NCBI GenBank assembly: GCA_934343915.1
Contig: CAKRIL010000005.1
Coordinates: forward strand, 1-64,000
Direction of reading: 5' to 3'
DNA length: 64,000 nucleotides
DNA from: an uncultured Lachnospiraceae bacterium
GTDB lineage: Bacteria; Bacillota; Clostridia; Lachnospirales; Lachnospiraceae
This document shows, piece after piece, positions 51,838-60,317 of this stretch. Each line of letters begins with the position of its first letter. The first letter of the stretch is position 1. Position numbers and translations under genes: made by a program. The notes under the pieces are model-generated. The model ran no database searches and was not told the origin of the DNA. It saw nothing but the letters and a program-made list of their open reading frames with translations.

Positions 51838-53823
51838 ATGCGTGACAATGTAGAAAACATGTCTGTTAATGCCATCCGAGTTCTTGCAGCGGATGCAGTT
51901 CAGAAGGCTAACTCGGGACATCCGGGACTTCCACTAGGTTCAGCGGCTATGGCTTATGAGCTTTGGGCGAATCATATGAATCACAATCCGGCAGATCCTA
52001 AGTGGTTCAACAGGGACAGATTCATATTATCGGGCGGACATGGTTCCACTCTTTTATATTCACTTCTTCATCTTTTCGGCTACGGACTTACGAAGGAGGA
52101 TCTTGCAAGCTTCCGTCAGTGGGGCTCGCTCACACCGGGACACCCTGAGTACGGTCATACAGTCGGCGTAGAAGCTACAACAGGCCCTCTCGGAGCGGGT
52201 ATGGGTATGGCAGTAGGCATGGCAGTTGCGGAGGCACATCTTGCAGCAGTATTTAACAAGGAGAATTTCCCTGTGGTTGACCACTACACCTATGTTCTCG
52301 GCGGTGACGGCTGTATGATGGAGGGTATCTCCTCCGAGGCATTCTCACTTGCGGGAACACTCGGACTCAGTAAGCTCATCGTGCTCTACGATTCCAACAA
52401 GATTTCAATAGAAGGCGGCACTGATATTGCGTTTACCGAGGATGTAAGAAAGCGCTTTGAGGCATTCGGCTTTCAGACACTCGTTGTCGAGGACGGCAAT
52501 AATATAGAAGAAATCGGCAAGGCTATCGAGGAGGCTAAGGCTGACAAGACAAGACCTGCGATGATTACGGTTAAGACCAAGATTGGTTATGGCTGCCCTG
52601 CTAAGGAAGGCAAGGCATCTGCACATGGCGAGCCTCTCGGCGCTGACAATGTTGCAGCTCTCAAGGAGAACCTTGGCTGGCCTTCACAGGAGCCTTTCTA
52701 CGTTCCTGATGAAGTATACGCCAATTACAAGGAGAAGGCTAAGAAGGGTGCCGAGGCAGAGGAAGCATGGAACAGGCTTTTTGCTGATTACTGCAAGGCA
52801 TACCCTGAGATGAAGAAGCTTTGGGATGAGTATTTTGACGAGGATGCGACAGAGAAGGTTCTTACGGATGAGAACTTCTGGAGTTATGAGGACAAGCCTC
52901 AGGCTACACGTAACCTTTCAGGCGTACAGATTAACAAGCTTAAGAATATGCTTCCTAACCTTATGGGAGGTTCTGCTGACCTTGCACCTTCAACTAAGAC
53001 ATACATGTCCGACATGGGAGACTTCTCCAAGGACAACTACGCAGGAAGGAATATGCACTTCGGCGTAAGAGAGCTTGCCATGACTGCTATCGGCAACGGT
53101 ATGATGCTTCACGGCGGTCTTCATGCTTTTGTATCGACCTTCTTCGTATTCAGTGATTATGTTAAGCCTATGGCAAGACTTTCAGCCATCATGGGAGTAC
53201 CTCTTACATTCGTACTTACACATGACAGCATCGGTGTAGGAGAGGACGGTCCGACACATGAGCCTATCGAGCAGCTTGCAATGCTCCGTTCACTTCCTAA
53301 CTTCACCGTATACAGACCTTGTGATGCCACAGAGACAGTAGCAGCCTGGGCTTATGCAGTGACATCCAGGAAGACACCTACCGCACTTGTACTTACAAGA
53401 CAGAATCTTCCTCAGATTGCAGGCTCCTCCAAGGAAGCTCTCAAGGGAGCTTACGTTATAGCTGATTCCGGGAAGAGCGTACCGGATGCAATTCTTATCG
53501 CATCAGGCTCAGAGGTATCACTTGCAGTTGACGCTAAGGCAGAGCTTATCAAGGACGGCATCGACGTGAGAGTCGTTTCCATGCCTTCAATGGACGTATT
53601 CGAGCAGCAGAGCGACGAGTACAAGGAGTCAGTGCTTCCTAAGAGCGTCAGAAAGAGAGTTGCAATCGAGGCACTTTCAGACTTCGGCTGGGGCAAGTAT
53701 GTGGGACTTGACGGAGCTTACGTCACAATGCACGGCTTTGGTGCGAGCGCTCCTGCAGCAACACTCTTCAAGGAGTTCGGCTTCACTGTTGATAATGTGG
53801 TTAAGACGGTAAAAGGACTCTAA
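51838..53823 (+). CDS. tkt: Transketolase
   Basis: Transketolase moves two-carbon units between sugar phosphates using thiamine diphosphate. The 661-residue protein has the full set of domains: NSGHPGLPLG at the N-terminus, the ThDP/metal motif GDGCMMEGISSEA, the pyrimidine domain with GVRELAMTAIGNGM and HDSIGVGEDGPTHEPIEQL, and a C-terminal domain ending VVKTVKGL. AAGGAGATTTACTTACT precedes the ATG. With RpiB and the transaldolase it completes the non-oxidative pentose pathway. A terminator follows. Confidence 0.98.
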   Translation: MRDNVENMSVNAIRVLAADAVQKANSGHPGLPLGSAAMAYELWANHMNHNPADPKWFNRDRFILSGGHGSTLLYSLLHLFGYGLTKEDLASFRQWGSLTPGHPEYGHTVGVEATTGPLGAGMGMAVGMAVAEAHLAAVFNKENFPVVDHYTYVLGGDGCMMEGISSEAFSLAGTLGLSKLIVLYDSNKISIEGGTDIAFTEDVRKRFEAFGFQTLVVEDGNNIEEIGKAIEEAKADKTRPAMITVKTKIGYGCPAKEGKASAHGEPLGADNVAALKENLGWPSQEPFYVPDEVYANYKEKAKKGAEAEEAWNRLFADYCKAYPEMKKLWDEYFDEDATEKVLTDENFWSYEDKPQATRNLSGVQINKLKNMLPNLMGGSADLAPSTKTYMSDMGDFSKDNYAGRNMHFGVRELAMTAIGNGMMLHGGLHAFVSTFFVFSDYVKPMARLSAIMGVPLTFVLTHDSIGVGEDGPTHEPIEQLAMLRSLPNFTVYRPCDATETVAAWAYAVTSRKTPTALVLTRQNLPQIAGSSKEALKGAYVIADSGKSVPDAILIASGSEVSLAVDAKAELIKDGIDVRVVSMPSMDVFEQQSDEYKESVLPKSVRKRVAIEALSDFGWGKYVGLDGAYVTMHGFGASAPAATLFKEFGFTVDNVVKTVKGL

Positions 53824-53885
53824 GGTCTTGTAATGAAAATGGCGCTTTCTATTGTGAAAGCATAAAGTAGCATGATTAAAATAAC

Positions 53886-53930
53886 GGCAGGGGGCATATC
53901 ATATTGGTGAGTGTCCCCTGCCTGTTGTTT
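53886..53930 (+). terminator. Terminator after transketolase
   Basis: GGCAGGGG (53886-53893) pairs with CCCCTGCC (53915-53922), followed by TGTTGTTTT. Confidence 0.8.
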
Positions 53931-53947
53931 TAGAATGGAGGATGAAA

Positions 53948-54778
53948 ATGAAAAACAGTAAAAAAGAAGCTGCATTGATACTTGGGCTTGCCGCAGTCAT
54001 AGCGGTTGCAGCGGCAGTACTTACCTGCGTGCTTCTCATGCCGAAGCTCAGAATGGGAAACAGACTTAAGGAGCTTTTGAAGGAAAATTATACATACAGC
54101 GCCGAGGTGTCTGTCGAGGGCATGGATTTCGGTCTGCTCGGCGACAGCCTTGAGGGTGAGCTTGCGGGAAGCCACAGTGCCGACGTGATATACGCCGGTG
54201 TATCGTACAAGGGCTTCGAGTATCTCGAGGCGTATGTGAGTGCCGACGGAAAGGTGATGTTAAACGTCGAGAAGCTTTTCGAGAGCGCAATCGCGAGAGC
54301 GGAGGAAAAGACAGGTATTCCGCTCGATTTCATGAAGAGCAGGCTCACTGACCTGACTATCTCATCAGATCAGATTGAGGACATAACAGGCGTTAAGCTG
54401 GTGACTATGGCTGATGCCGGAGTTACACAGAATTCGCTTCAGGAGTTCATACAGGCTGTGAAGCTTCTCTCCGCCGTAAAGCAGGTCAAGGCGGATGATA
54501 TGGCGGCAGCGTATAAGCTTCTCGGTGATGATGCCATGTACTTCATGCTCAAGTTAAAGGATGGCATGACCAAGGTGTACATTGGAGTGCCGAAGGATAA
54601 ATCGGACAAGAGCACATCATTCGTTGTCGAGTACACAGGCGATGAATCGGATGCAGTCGTGTGGAAAATCAAGCTTGATTATGAAGTGGGTGATGTCGGA
54701 GAGATAGAGATACCTGATGAGACGCTGTCGAAGGAGACGGTAGAGATACTAAAGAAGGTGTATGGGTATCTGGAATAA
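53948..54778 (+). CDS. Membrane-anchored extracytoplasmic protein of unknown function
   Basis: I do not recognise the family. The 276-residue protein starts MKNSKKEAALILGLAAVIAV, with a single hydrophobic segment at about 8-32 that is either an uncleaved anchor or a signal peptide without a lipobox. The remaining 240 residues are mixed alpha/beta with regular strands (YTYSAEVSVEG, VIYAGVSYKGF), somewhat like periplasmic lipoproteins that carry hydrophobic cargo, but that is a guess. ATG at 53948 has GGAGG at the right distance; ATG at 53942 overlaps that site. It is a single gene between two terminators. Confidence 0.7.
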   Translation: MKNSKKEAALILGLAAVIAVAAAVLTCVLLMPKLRMGNRLKELLKENYTYSAEVSVEGMDFGLLGDSLEGELAGSHSADVIYAGVSYKGFEYLEAYVSADGKVMLNVEKLFESAIARAEEKTGIPLDFMKSRLTDLTISSDQIEDITGVKLVTMADAGVTQNSLQEFIQAVKLLSAVKQVKADDMAAAYKLLGDDAMYFMLKLKDGMTKVYIGVPKDKSDKSTSFVVEYTGDESDAVVWKIKLDYEVGDVGEIEIPDETLSKETVEILKKVYGYLE

Positions 54779-54789
54779 ATAGGTATTAA

Positions 54790-54834
54790 AATTTAACTCG
54801 GTCGCGACCGAGTCGGTCACGACCGAGTTAAATT
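54790..54834. terminator. Bidirectional terminator with nested palindromes
   Basis: AATTTAACTCGGTCG (54790-54804) pairs exactly with CGACCGAGTTAAATT (54820-54834). The middle repeats the same motif, so CTCGGTCGCGACCGAG alone is a perfect 16-base palindrome. It lies between two convergent genes. Confidence 0.75.
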
Positions 54835-54874
54835 GATGCCACAATTTTGATTACATTGTGTATATGTATGTCTG

Positions 54875-56110
54875 TTATCTGTTATCAATATCCACCACAA
54901 TATGTCTTGGCTGACCAGTAATCATGATAGGTGTGAGCTCTGCCTGTATGAGCGGGCGGATGTAGTTGACGAGCTTCCCGCTCACGCCGCTTCCGTCAGC
55001 GTTAATCCATTCAAGGGGAACCTTCTTCTCAATGTTGGCAATCTTGTGTACATCATAGAGGTCTGTCGTGCAGATGTACGGATCTTCGGATACTCTCTTG
55101 AGTATTACCATCTTACCTGTCTCGCCCTCGAATGCAGCCTTCACTGCGTAGCCGCCGACCTGATAAGCCTCGGTAATGTCCACACGGGATGTGAGGTGTC
55201 CTGCGCATCGCTGGAGTGTTGAGAGCTCGATTGCTCTTGACTTGCAGCCGATTTTCTCACTTACGAGAGCTGAGAGATACTTAGCTGTACCTGAGAGCTG
55301 CTTATGACCGAACGAATCGACATACTCTGTATGCTGTCCGTGCTCGAACACATACTTGCCGTCGGCTGTCTTGATACCTTCTGAAACAGCGACAACGACG
55401 GATTTTTTAACCTTCTGAATCTCTTTTATTTTCTCGAGGAATGTATCAACATCAAAAGGAAGCTCAGGGAGATAGAGTAAATCAACGCCCTCGCAGTCCT
55501 CGCAGTGAGCGAGCGCTGCCGCACCCGTGAGCCAGCCTGCGTTACGTCCCATAATCTCAATGATTGTCACGTTCTTAACATCATATACAAGACCGTCGCG
55601 GATAAGCTCCTTAGTAGCCGAAGCAATGTACTTTGCAGCACTTCCGAAGCCCGGAGTGTGGTCTGTCACGGCGAGGTCGTTGTCGATGGTCTTAGGGACA
55701 CCGATAAAGCGAATCGGACTGTTCATAAGGATTGCATAATCGGACAGCTTCTTGATTGTGTCCATGGAATCATTTCCGCCTATGTAGAAAAAGGCTGTGA
55801 TGCCGTACTCGTTAAGTATCTCGAATATCCTGTCATACAGTGCCCTGTCGTCGCATATATCAGGGAGCTTGTATCTGCATGACCCCAAGAATGAAGACGG
55901 TGTTCTCTTAAGCAGTTCCAAATCCATATCCGAGCGGATTTTCTCGCTCATATCTATAATGTTCTTCTCCAAAAATCCCTGTATTCCGTATCTCATGCCG
56001 TATACTTTCTCTGCACCAAGATCCTTGGCTGTCTTGAATACACCTGCAAGACTTGAGTTTATTACAGCGGTTGGACCGCCGGACTGACCTACAATTACAT
56101 TACCTGCCAT
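54875..56110 (-). CDS. pfp: PPi-dependent 6-phosphofructokinase, predicted
   Basis: The 411-residue enzyme phosphorylates fructose 6-phosphate. Its donor motif is GGNDSMDTI, with Asp where ATP enzymes have Gly, and the loop PKTIDNDL carries Lys; both are marks of pyrophosphate-using enzymes, so a reversible PPi reaction is predicted. Other family segments are GQSGGPTAVINSSL, MGRNAGWLTGAAAL and GYAVKAAFEG. The second of two adjacent ATG codons (56110) is preferred because GGAGG is only two bases from the first. The 347 bases upstream hold no gene I can support. Confidence 0.9.
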   Translation of the reverse strand: MAGNVIVGQSGGPTAVINSSLAGVFKTAKDLGAEKVYGMRYGIQGFLEKNIIDMSEKIRSDMDLELLKRTPSSFLGSCRYKLPDICDDRALYDRIFEILNEYGITAFFYIGGNDSMDTIKKLSDYAILMNSPIRFIGVPKTIDNDLAVTDHTPGFGSAAKYIASATKELIRDGLVYDVKNVTIIEIMGRNAGWLTGAAALAHCEDCEGVDLLYLPELPFDVDTFLEKIKEIQKVKKSVVVAVSEGIKTADGKYVFEHGQHTEYVDSFGHKQLSGTAKYLSALVSEKIGCKSRAIELSTLQRCAGHLTSRVDITEAYQVGGYAVKAAFEGETGKMVILKRVSEDPYICTTDLYDVHKIANIEKKVPLEWINADGSGVSGKLVNYIRPLIQAELTPIMITGQPRHIVVDIDNR

Positions 56111-56113
56111 CAT

Positions 56114-56460
56114 AGCCTCCTAAATTTTAATCCCGAATGGGTTCGTGCAATCGCACATAAATCCATTGTAGCACATAGGGTACAGGCATACAAGAATTGA
56201 TAAAAAATAGACAGTCGGGGAATGGACATATTATGGAGAAATGTTTTTGGTAAATTTCAATAAATAAAATTGTATAATATGACAAAAAGAATTAATTAAA
56301 CATTGCCAACGGTGAAAAGATGTGCTATCATTATCTAAAAGCATAGTTCTTATTTTTCTGTATAATCTGATTATTCACACCTAAGACATTCGTGCTTTTG
56401 TATCCCATAGACAATGACAGGAGCATGTGTAGGTATGATAAGGTAAGGAGGGAAAATACC
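56114..56460. other. Intergenic stretch without a supported gene
   Basis: These 347 AT-rich bases contain the divergent start region of pfp and the upstream region of the small Rpn-like gene. TATAAT boxes occur near 56274 and 56361 but neither has a convincing -35 box. In the frame of the following small gene, bases 56392-56460 stay open and could be the decayed end of a longer ancestor. Confidence 0.5.
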
Positions 56461-56658
56461 ATGTGTGAAGCGTTGAGAAGACTTATGAAGGATGAGATTG
56501 AGGAAACTTTGGACAAGGCAACCAAGGAGGCAAGCGAGCAGGGGCGTGCACAGATGCAGAAGGAGACTTCGGTAGCCCTCTCGAAGATGGGTATGTCCGT
56601 TGAGAACATTGCGAGTGCAGTGAACGCGAGCGTGGAGCAGGTTTTGGCGTGGATTTAG
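56461..56658 (+). CDS. Small protein resembling the C-terminal tail of Rpn-type nucleases
   Basis: The 65-residue protein starts MCEALRRLMKDEIEETLDKA and ends SVENIASAVNASVEQVLAWI. It looks like the C-terminal tail of Rpn-family recombination-promoting nucleases (PD-(D/E)XK proteins), in which a charged helix is followed by a short helix-turn-helix-like segment, but the nuclease domain is missing. AAGGAGGG precedes the ATG, so it could still be translated. It may be a remnant or a free-standing tail protein; such short forms could regulate full-length relatives. It ends 21 bases before the next gene. Confidence 0.5.
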   Translation: MCEALRRLMKDEIEETLDKATKEASEQGRAQMQKETSVALSKMGMSVENIASAVNASVEQVLAWI

Positions 56659-56679
56659 TTTGCACGGGGAGACGAAAGA

Positions 56680-58155
56680 ATGGATGCAGGAACCATTAAA
56701 ACGATTTTGAATGTCGGTGAGACCATTGCCGTCGAGTTCAAGCGGTGTGGGAATGGAATTGAGAGCGATGTGTACGAGACAGTGTGTTCTTTTTTAAACA
56801 GATTCGGTGGAGATTTGTTTATGGGGGTATTGGACGACGGAACTGTTGTCGGTGTACCTGAAAAAGCTGCACCTGATATGGTGAAGAATTTTATTAGTTG
56901 TGTAAGTAATCCGTTATTATTTACACCGACAATATATCTCACACCTGAGATAATTGAATATGAAGGGAAAACGATAATTCATGTTCATATAATGCCAAGT
57001 GCGGAGGTTCATAGCTTCAGGAAGGTAATATATGACAGGGTAAGTGATTCTGACGTGAAGATTACGGCTACGGCACAGATTGCGCAGATGTATATCAGAA
57101 AGCAGGAAATATATACGGAGAAGAAGATATTTCCGTATGTCGGAATGGAAGATTTGAGGCTTGATCTGCTTCCAAGAATACGAACTATGGCAGCGAATAA
57201 CAGCCCCGGGAATCCATGGAATAATATGTCTGATGAGGAACTGTTAAAATCCGCGAGGCTTTATGCAACGGACCGCGTGACGGGAGCATCGGGGTTTAAT
57301 CTTGCCGCGGTAATGCTTCTTGGAAAAGATGATGTCATAGCGGATGTCGTTCCCGCTTATGTTACGGATGCACTTCTTCGCAGAGTTGACGTTGACCGAT
57401 ATGATGATCGTGAGATTATAAAGACGAACTTGATTGAGAGCTATGAGCGGCTGATGGATTTTGGAAGAAAACATTTGCCGGATAAGTTTTATCTTGAACA
57501 GGATCAGAGGAAAAGCCTGCGCAATATAATCGTTCGTGAGATAATAGCAAATACGCTTATACATAGGGAGTACACAAGTTCATATCAGGCTAAGTTTGTG
57601 ATTGAGAGTGCGCGGATGTATACGGAGAATGCCAACAGAGCATCCAAGGTGGAGGCTCTTACGCCTGATAATATAGAGCCGAACCCAAAGAATCCGATTA
57701 TCGCCGCATTTTTCCGCAACATCGGATATGCTGACCAGTTGGGCTCCGGCGTGAGAAATCTCTACAAGTATAGTAGACATTATTCGGGAATGGAGCCTGA
57801 GTTCGATGAGGGGGATGTGTTCAGAATTATTGTTCCGTTGGATGATTCTTATGTACATGAATCGGAGTTAGTGAATGGGCAGCAAGATGCCGATAAAGTG
57901 CCGATAAATGCCGATAAAATGCCGACAAATGAAAATAAAATAAATAATACAGCATTATCAGCACAACAAAGAAAAGTATTTCAATATGTAAAAGACAATG
58001 GACAGATTACTTCTCATGAAGCTGAATTGTTGTTACAGGTAAAGCAGCGGCGTGCGAGATTCATACTTGGAGAGTTGGCAGATTTGGGAGTGCTGGAGCG
58101 ACAAGGTGCATACAAGAGTACAGTATATGTCTTTCGAAATGAAAACAAATTATAA
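56680..58155 (+). CDS. AlbA_2/Schlafen-like ATP-binding protein with C-terminal winged helix
   Basis: The 491-residue protein has an N-terminal AlbA_2 (divergent AAA_4) domain with the typical ETIAVEFKRCGNGIESDVYE and FLNRFGGDLFMGVLDDG (in part), a central HATPase_c_4-type region (IVREIIANTLIHREYTSS, GSGVRNLYKYSRHYSG) and a C-terminal winged helix after a Lys/Asn/Pro-rich linker with the repeated ADKVPINADKMP. Proteins of this kind are described as transcriptional regulators or helicase-like ATP-binding proteins, and some are in defence islands; the function here is unknown. GGGGAGACGA precedes the ATG. Confidence 0.8.
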   Translation: MDAGTIKTILNVGETIAVEFKRCGNGIESDVYETVCSFLNRFGGDLFMGVLDDGTVVGVPEKAAPDMVKNFISCVSNPLLFTPTIYLTPEIIEYEGKTIIHVHIMPSAEVHSFRKVIYDRVSDSDVKITATAQIAQMYIRKQEIYTEKKIFPYVGMEDLRLDLLPRIRTMAANNSPGNPWNNMSDEELLKSARLYATDRVTGASGFNLAAVMLLGKDDVIADVVPAYVTDALLRRVDVDRYDDREIIKTNLIESYERLMDFGRKHLPDKFYLEQDQRKSLRNIIVREIIANTLIHREYTSSYQAKFVIESARMYTENANRASKVEALTPDNIEPNPKNPIIAAFFRNIGYADQLGSGVRNLYKYSRHYSGMEPEFDEGDVFRIIVPLDDSYVHESELVNGQQDADKVPINADKMPTNENKINNTALSAQQRKVFQYVKDNGQITSHEAELLLQVKQRRARFILGELADLGVLERQGAYKSTVYVFRNENKL

Positions 58156-58174
58156 AAATTCCCTAAAAAAACAG

Positions 58175-58203
58175 TTGACATTTAATACCATGAAGCGTAT
58201 TCT
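58175..58203 (+). promoter_or_regulatory. Promoter of the ABC exporter leader
   Basis: TTGACA (58175-58180), 17 bases and TATTCT (58198-58203), about 370 bases before the first ABC gene. Transcription would begin near 58210. Confidence 0.75.
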
Positions 58204-58256
58204 GAAAAAGACTTAAGAATCACAAAACGATAATAAAAGAAAGGAGGCAGTACACG

Positions 58257-58328
58257 ATGATTAAGTTAAGAAATGTAACATTAACATTATACGTTATCGG
58301 GACTGCCTCGGATATACATACTGCATAA
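58257..58328 (+). CDS. 23-residue leader peptide before the ABC exporter
   Basis: A 23-codon frame, MIKLRNVTLTLYVIGTASDI plus HTA, follows a perfect AAAGGAGG (58240-58247) nine bases before its ATG. The ribosome site and next bases (58244-58251) are complementary to 58302-58309 within the frame, and an intrinsic terminator follows 85 bases after the stop. Known parallel: BmrB before the heterodimeric ABC exporter BmrCD of Bacillus, where ribosome stalling by antibiotics lets transcription pass a terminator. The same role is inferred here. Confidence 0.6.
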   Translation: MIKLRNVTLTLYVIGTASDIHTA

Positions 58329-58412
58329 CAGCGTGGGTGGGTATTGACGATTATATAGCGCAATGGGGTTATATGATATTTGATACTGACAAGGGCTATT
58401 TGCATGAATGGA

Positions 58413-58446
58413 AGCCGTATGGTCGTTCTGACCATGCGGCTTTTTT
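58413..58446 (+). terminator. Intrinsic terminator (attenuator) in the ABC exporter leader
   Basis: AGCCGTATGGTC (58413-58424) pairs with GACCATGCGGCT (58430-58441), one G-U pair, loop GTTCT, followed by six T (58441-58446). It lies between the leader peptide and the ABC genes, with no gene ending just upstream, so it should cut transcription of the exporter unless relieved. A second GC-rich hairpin (GCCGGC/CCGGC near 58539-58558) precedes the ribosome site of the ABC gene. Confidence 0.85.
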
Positions 58447-58574
58447 GCGTATGTATCTATTCGGGGCATGCGGCGTAGGAAGCCGTGAAGTATTACTATT
58501 GCACGTTGCGAGAGAGTGCGGCGTGTACGAAATTCATGCCGGCGCGAAGGAGCCGGCGAAGAGGGAGGTAATTT

Positions 58575-60317
58575 ATGAAGTTGAGAAACTACATCGCAAG
58601 AAGCTGGTACATGTACCTGATTGCGCTTGCTGCGATGGTATGCAGTATCGGTCTTGACATGGTGTATCCGTTCATAACGAGGTCGCTTATTGATGATGTC
58701 ATTATGGATGGACAGACACAGCTTCTTATGAAGCTGCTGTTTGGACTGCTCTCGATAGGATTTGCGAGGGCGGTGTTCCAGTTCGTCAAGGAATTTGTTT
58801 TTGACTATACCAGCATGAGTATAGGAAGCAAGATAAGAGTGGGACTGTTCAAGCACGTTCAGAAGCTTTCGATAAGGTTCTTTGATAAGAATAACACGGG
58901 TGAGCTGATGGCGCGTGTGAAGGATGATGTCGACAATGTGTGGAATGCACTCGGCTATGTCGGAATGTTAGCTATTGAATGCACAATTCACACAATAGGC
59001 GTGCTTGTCTGCATGATAAGCATAAGTCCCGTGCTCACAATCATTCCGATAGTCATCATGCCGATTGTGGCGTACCATGCGGTTGCACTCGAGAAGAAGA
59101 TAGGCAAGGTGTACGACGATCTGTCGGAGGAGAACGCGGCACTCACGACGGTTGTTCAGGAGAACCTCACGGGTGTGCGCGTTGTAAAGGCATTTGCGAG
59201 AGAGGATTATGAGATTGAAAAGTTCAGGAAGCATAATAAGAATTATTATGACCTCAGCATGAAGCAGTCAAAGATTTCTCTCAGATACAATCCTAATATA
59301 TCATTTTTGACAAGACTGCTTTTGCTGCTTGTTGTGCTTATCGGCGGCGGCTTTGTAATTATGGATAAGATAACCTTGGGAGACCTCGGCGCGTTTACCG
59401 AGTATGCCAACAATATTATCTGGCCGATGGAGATGATTGGCTGGCTGAGCGCCGATATGGCGAGCGGTCTTGCATCGGCAAAGAAGATAAGAAAGATATG
59501 GAGCGAGGAGCCTGAGATTGCCGACAAGGACGGTGCGAAGGATATAGGAAGAGCCAAGGGAGAGGTGGCTTTTGAGAATGTATCCTTTAACATCAACGAT
59601 ACACAGGTGTTAAACAATGTGTCATTCAAGGTTCCGGCAGGAAAGACACTTGGAATAATGGGTGTTACCGGTTCCGGAAAGACATCTATTATCAATCTTA
59701 TGGAGCGCTTCTATGATGCGACTGAGGGCAAGGTAATGCTTGACGGCAACGATGTAAGAGACATTACAACCGAGAGCCTCAGGCGCAACCTGTCCGTAGT
59801 TATGCAGGATGTGTTCCTTTTCTCCGATTCGATTAAGGAGAATATCAGCATAGGACGCAAGGATAACATAACGGATGAGCTTATTGAGGCATCTGCGCAG
59901 TCTGCAAGGGCTGCGGGCTTTATCGGTAAGCTGGGTGACAAATATGAAACAGTAGTTGGTGAGCGGGGTGTCGGACTGTCCGGCGGACAGAAGCAGCGTA
60001 TAAGCATAGCAAGAGCCATTGCAAAACAGGCTCCTGTGCTTATACTTGACGACTCGACATCTGCTCTTGATATGGAAACGGAATATGAGATTCAGAAGGA
60101 ACTCGAAGCGATGAAGGATACGACAAAGATTATCATTGCACATCGTATCTCCGCGGTAAAGCAGGCTGATGAGATTATAGTCTTATCGGGAGGAAGCATT
60201 GCCGAGAGAGGAACGCATGATGAGCTTATGGCAAAGAAGGGAATCTACTATGATACCTACAACGCACAGTATTCCGCTTCCAACTTTTTAGAGGAGGTGA
60301 CAACAGATGTCGGTTAA
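58575..60317 (+). CDS. ABC exporter half with degenerate Walker B (heterodimer subunit 1)
   Basis: The 580-residue protein has six membrane helices (about 15-310) fused to an ATPase domain: Walker A GVTGSGKTS near 362, signature LSGGQKQRISIARA near 468, Walker B LILDDSTSALD with Asp where the catalytic Glu normally stands, and AHRISAV. This places a degenerate ATP site in the pair with the next gene, as in BmrCD, LmrCD and TM287/288 multidrug exporters. GAGGGAGGTAATTT precedes the ATG. It overlaps the next gene by 11 bases and sits behind the attenuator. Confidence 0.93.
   Translation: MKLRNYIARSWYMYLIALAAMVCSIGLDMVYPFITRSLIDDVIMDGQTQLLMKLLFGLLSIGFARAVFQFVKEFVFDYTSMSIGSKIRVGLFKHVQKLSIRFFDKNNTGELMARVKDDVDNVWNALGYVGMLAIECTIHTIGVLVCMISISPVLTIIPIVIMPIVAYHAVALEKKIGKVYDDLSEENAALTTVVQENLTGVRVVKAFAREDYEIEKFRKHNKNYYDLSMKQSKISLRYNPNISFLTRLLLLLVVLIGGGFVIMDKITLGDLGAFTEYANNIIWPMEMIGWLSADMASGLASAKKIRKIWSEEPEIADKDGAKDIGRAKGEVAFENVSFNINDTQVLNNVSFKVPAGKTLGIMGVTGSGKTSIINLMERFYDATEGKVMLDGNDVRDITTESLRRNLSVVMQDVFLFSDSIKENISIGRKDNITDELIEASAQSARAAGFIGKLGDKYETVVGERGVGLSGGQKQRISIARAIAKQAPVLILDDSTSALDMETEYEIQKELEAMKDTTKIIIAHRISAVKQADEIIVLSGGSIAERGTHDELMAKKGIYYDTYNAQYSASNFLEEVTTDVG

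Noticed and set aside
58337..58657. 106-codon frame in the ABC exporter leader
   Set aside because: It runs through the terminator hairpin and into the ABC gene in another frame, with no ribosome site; the 23-codon leader frame is better supported.
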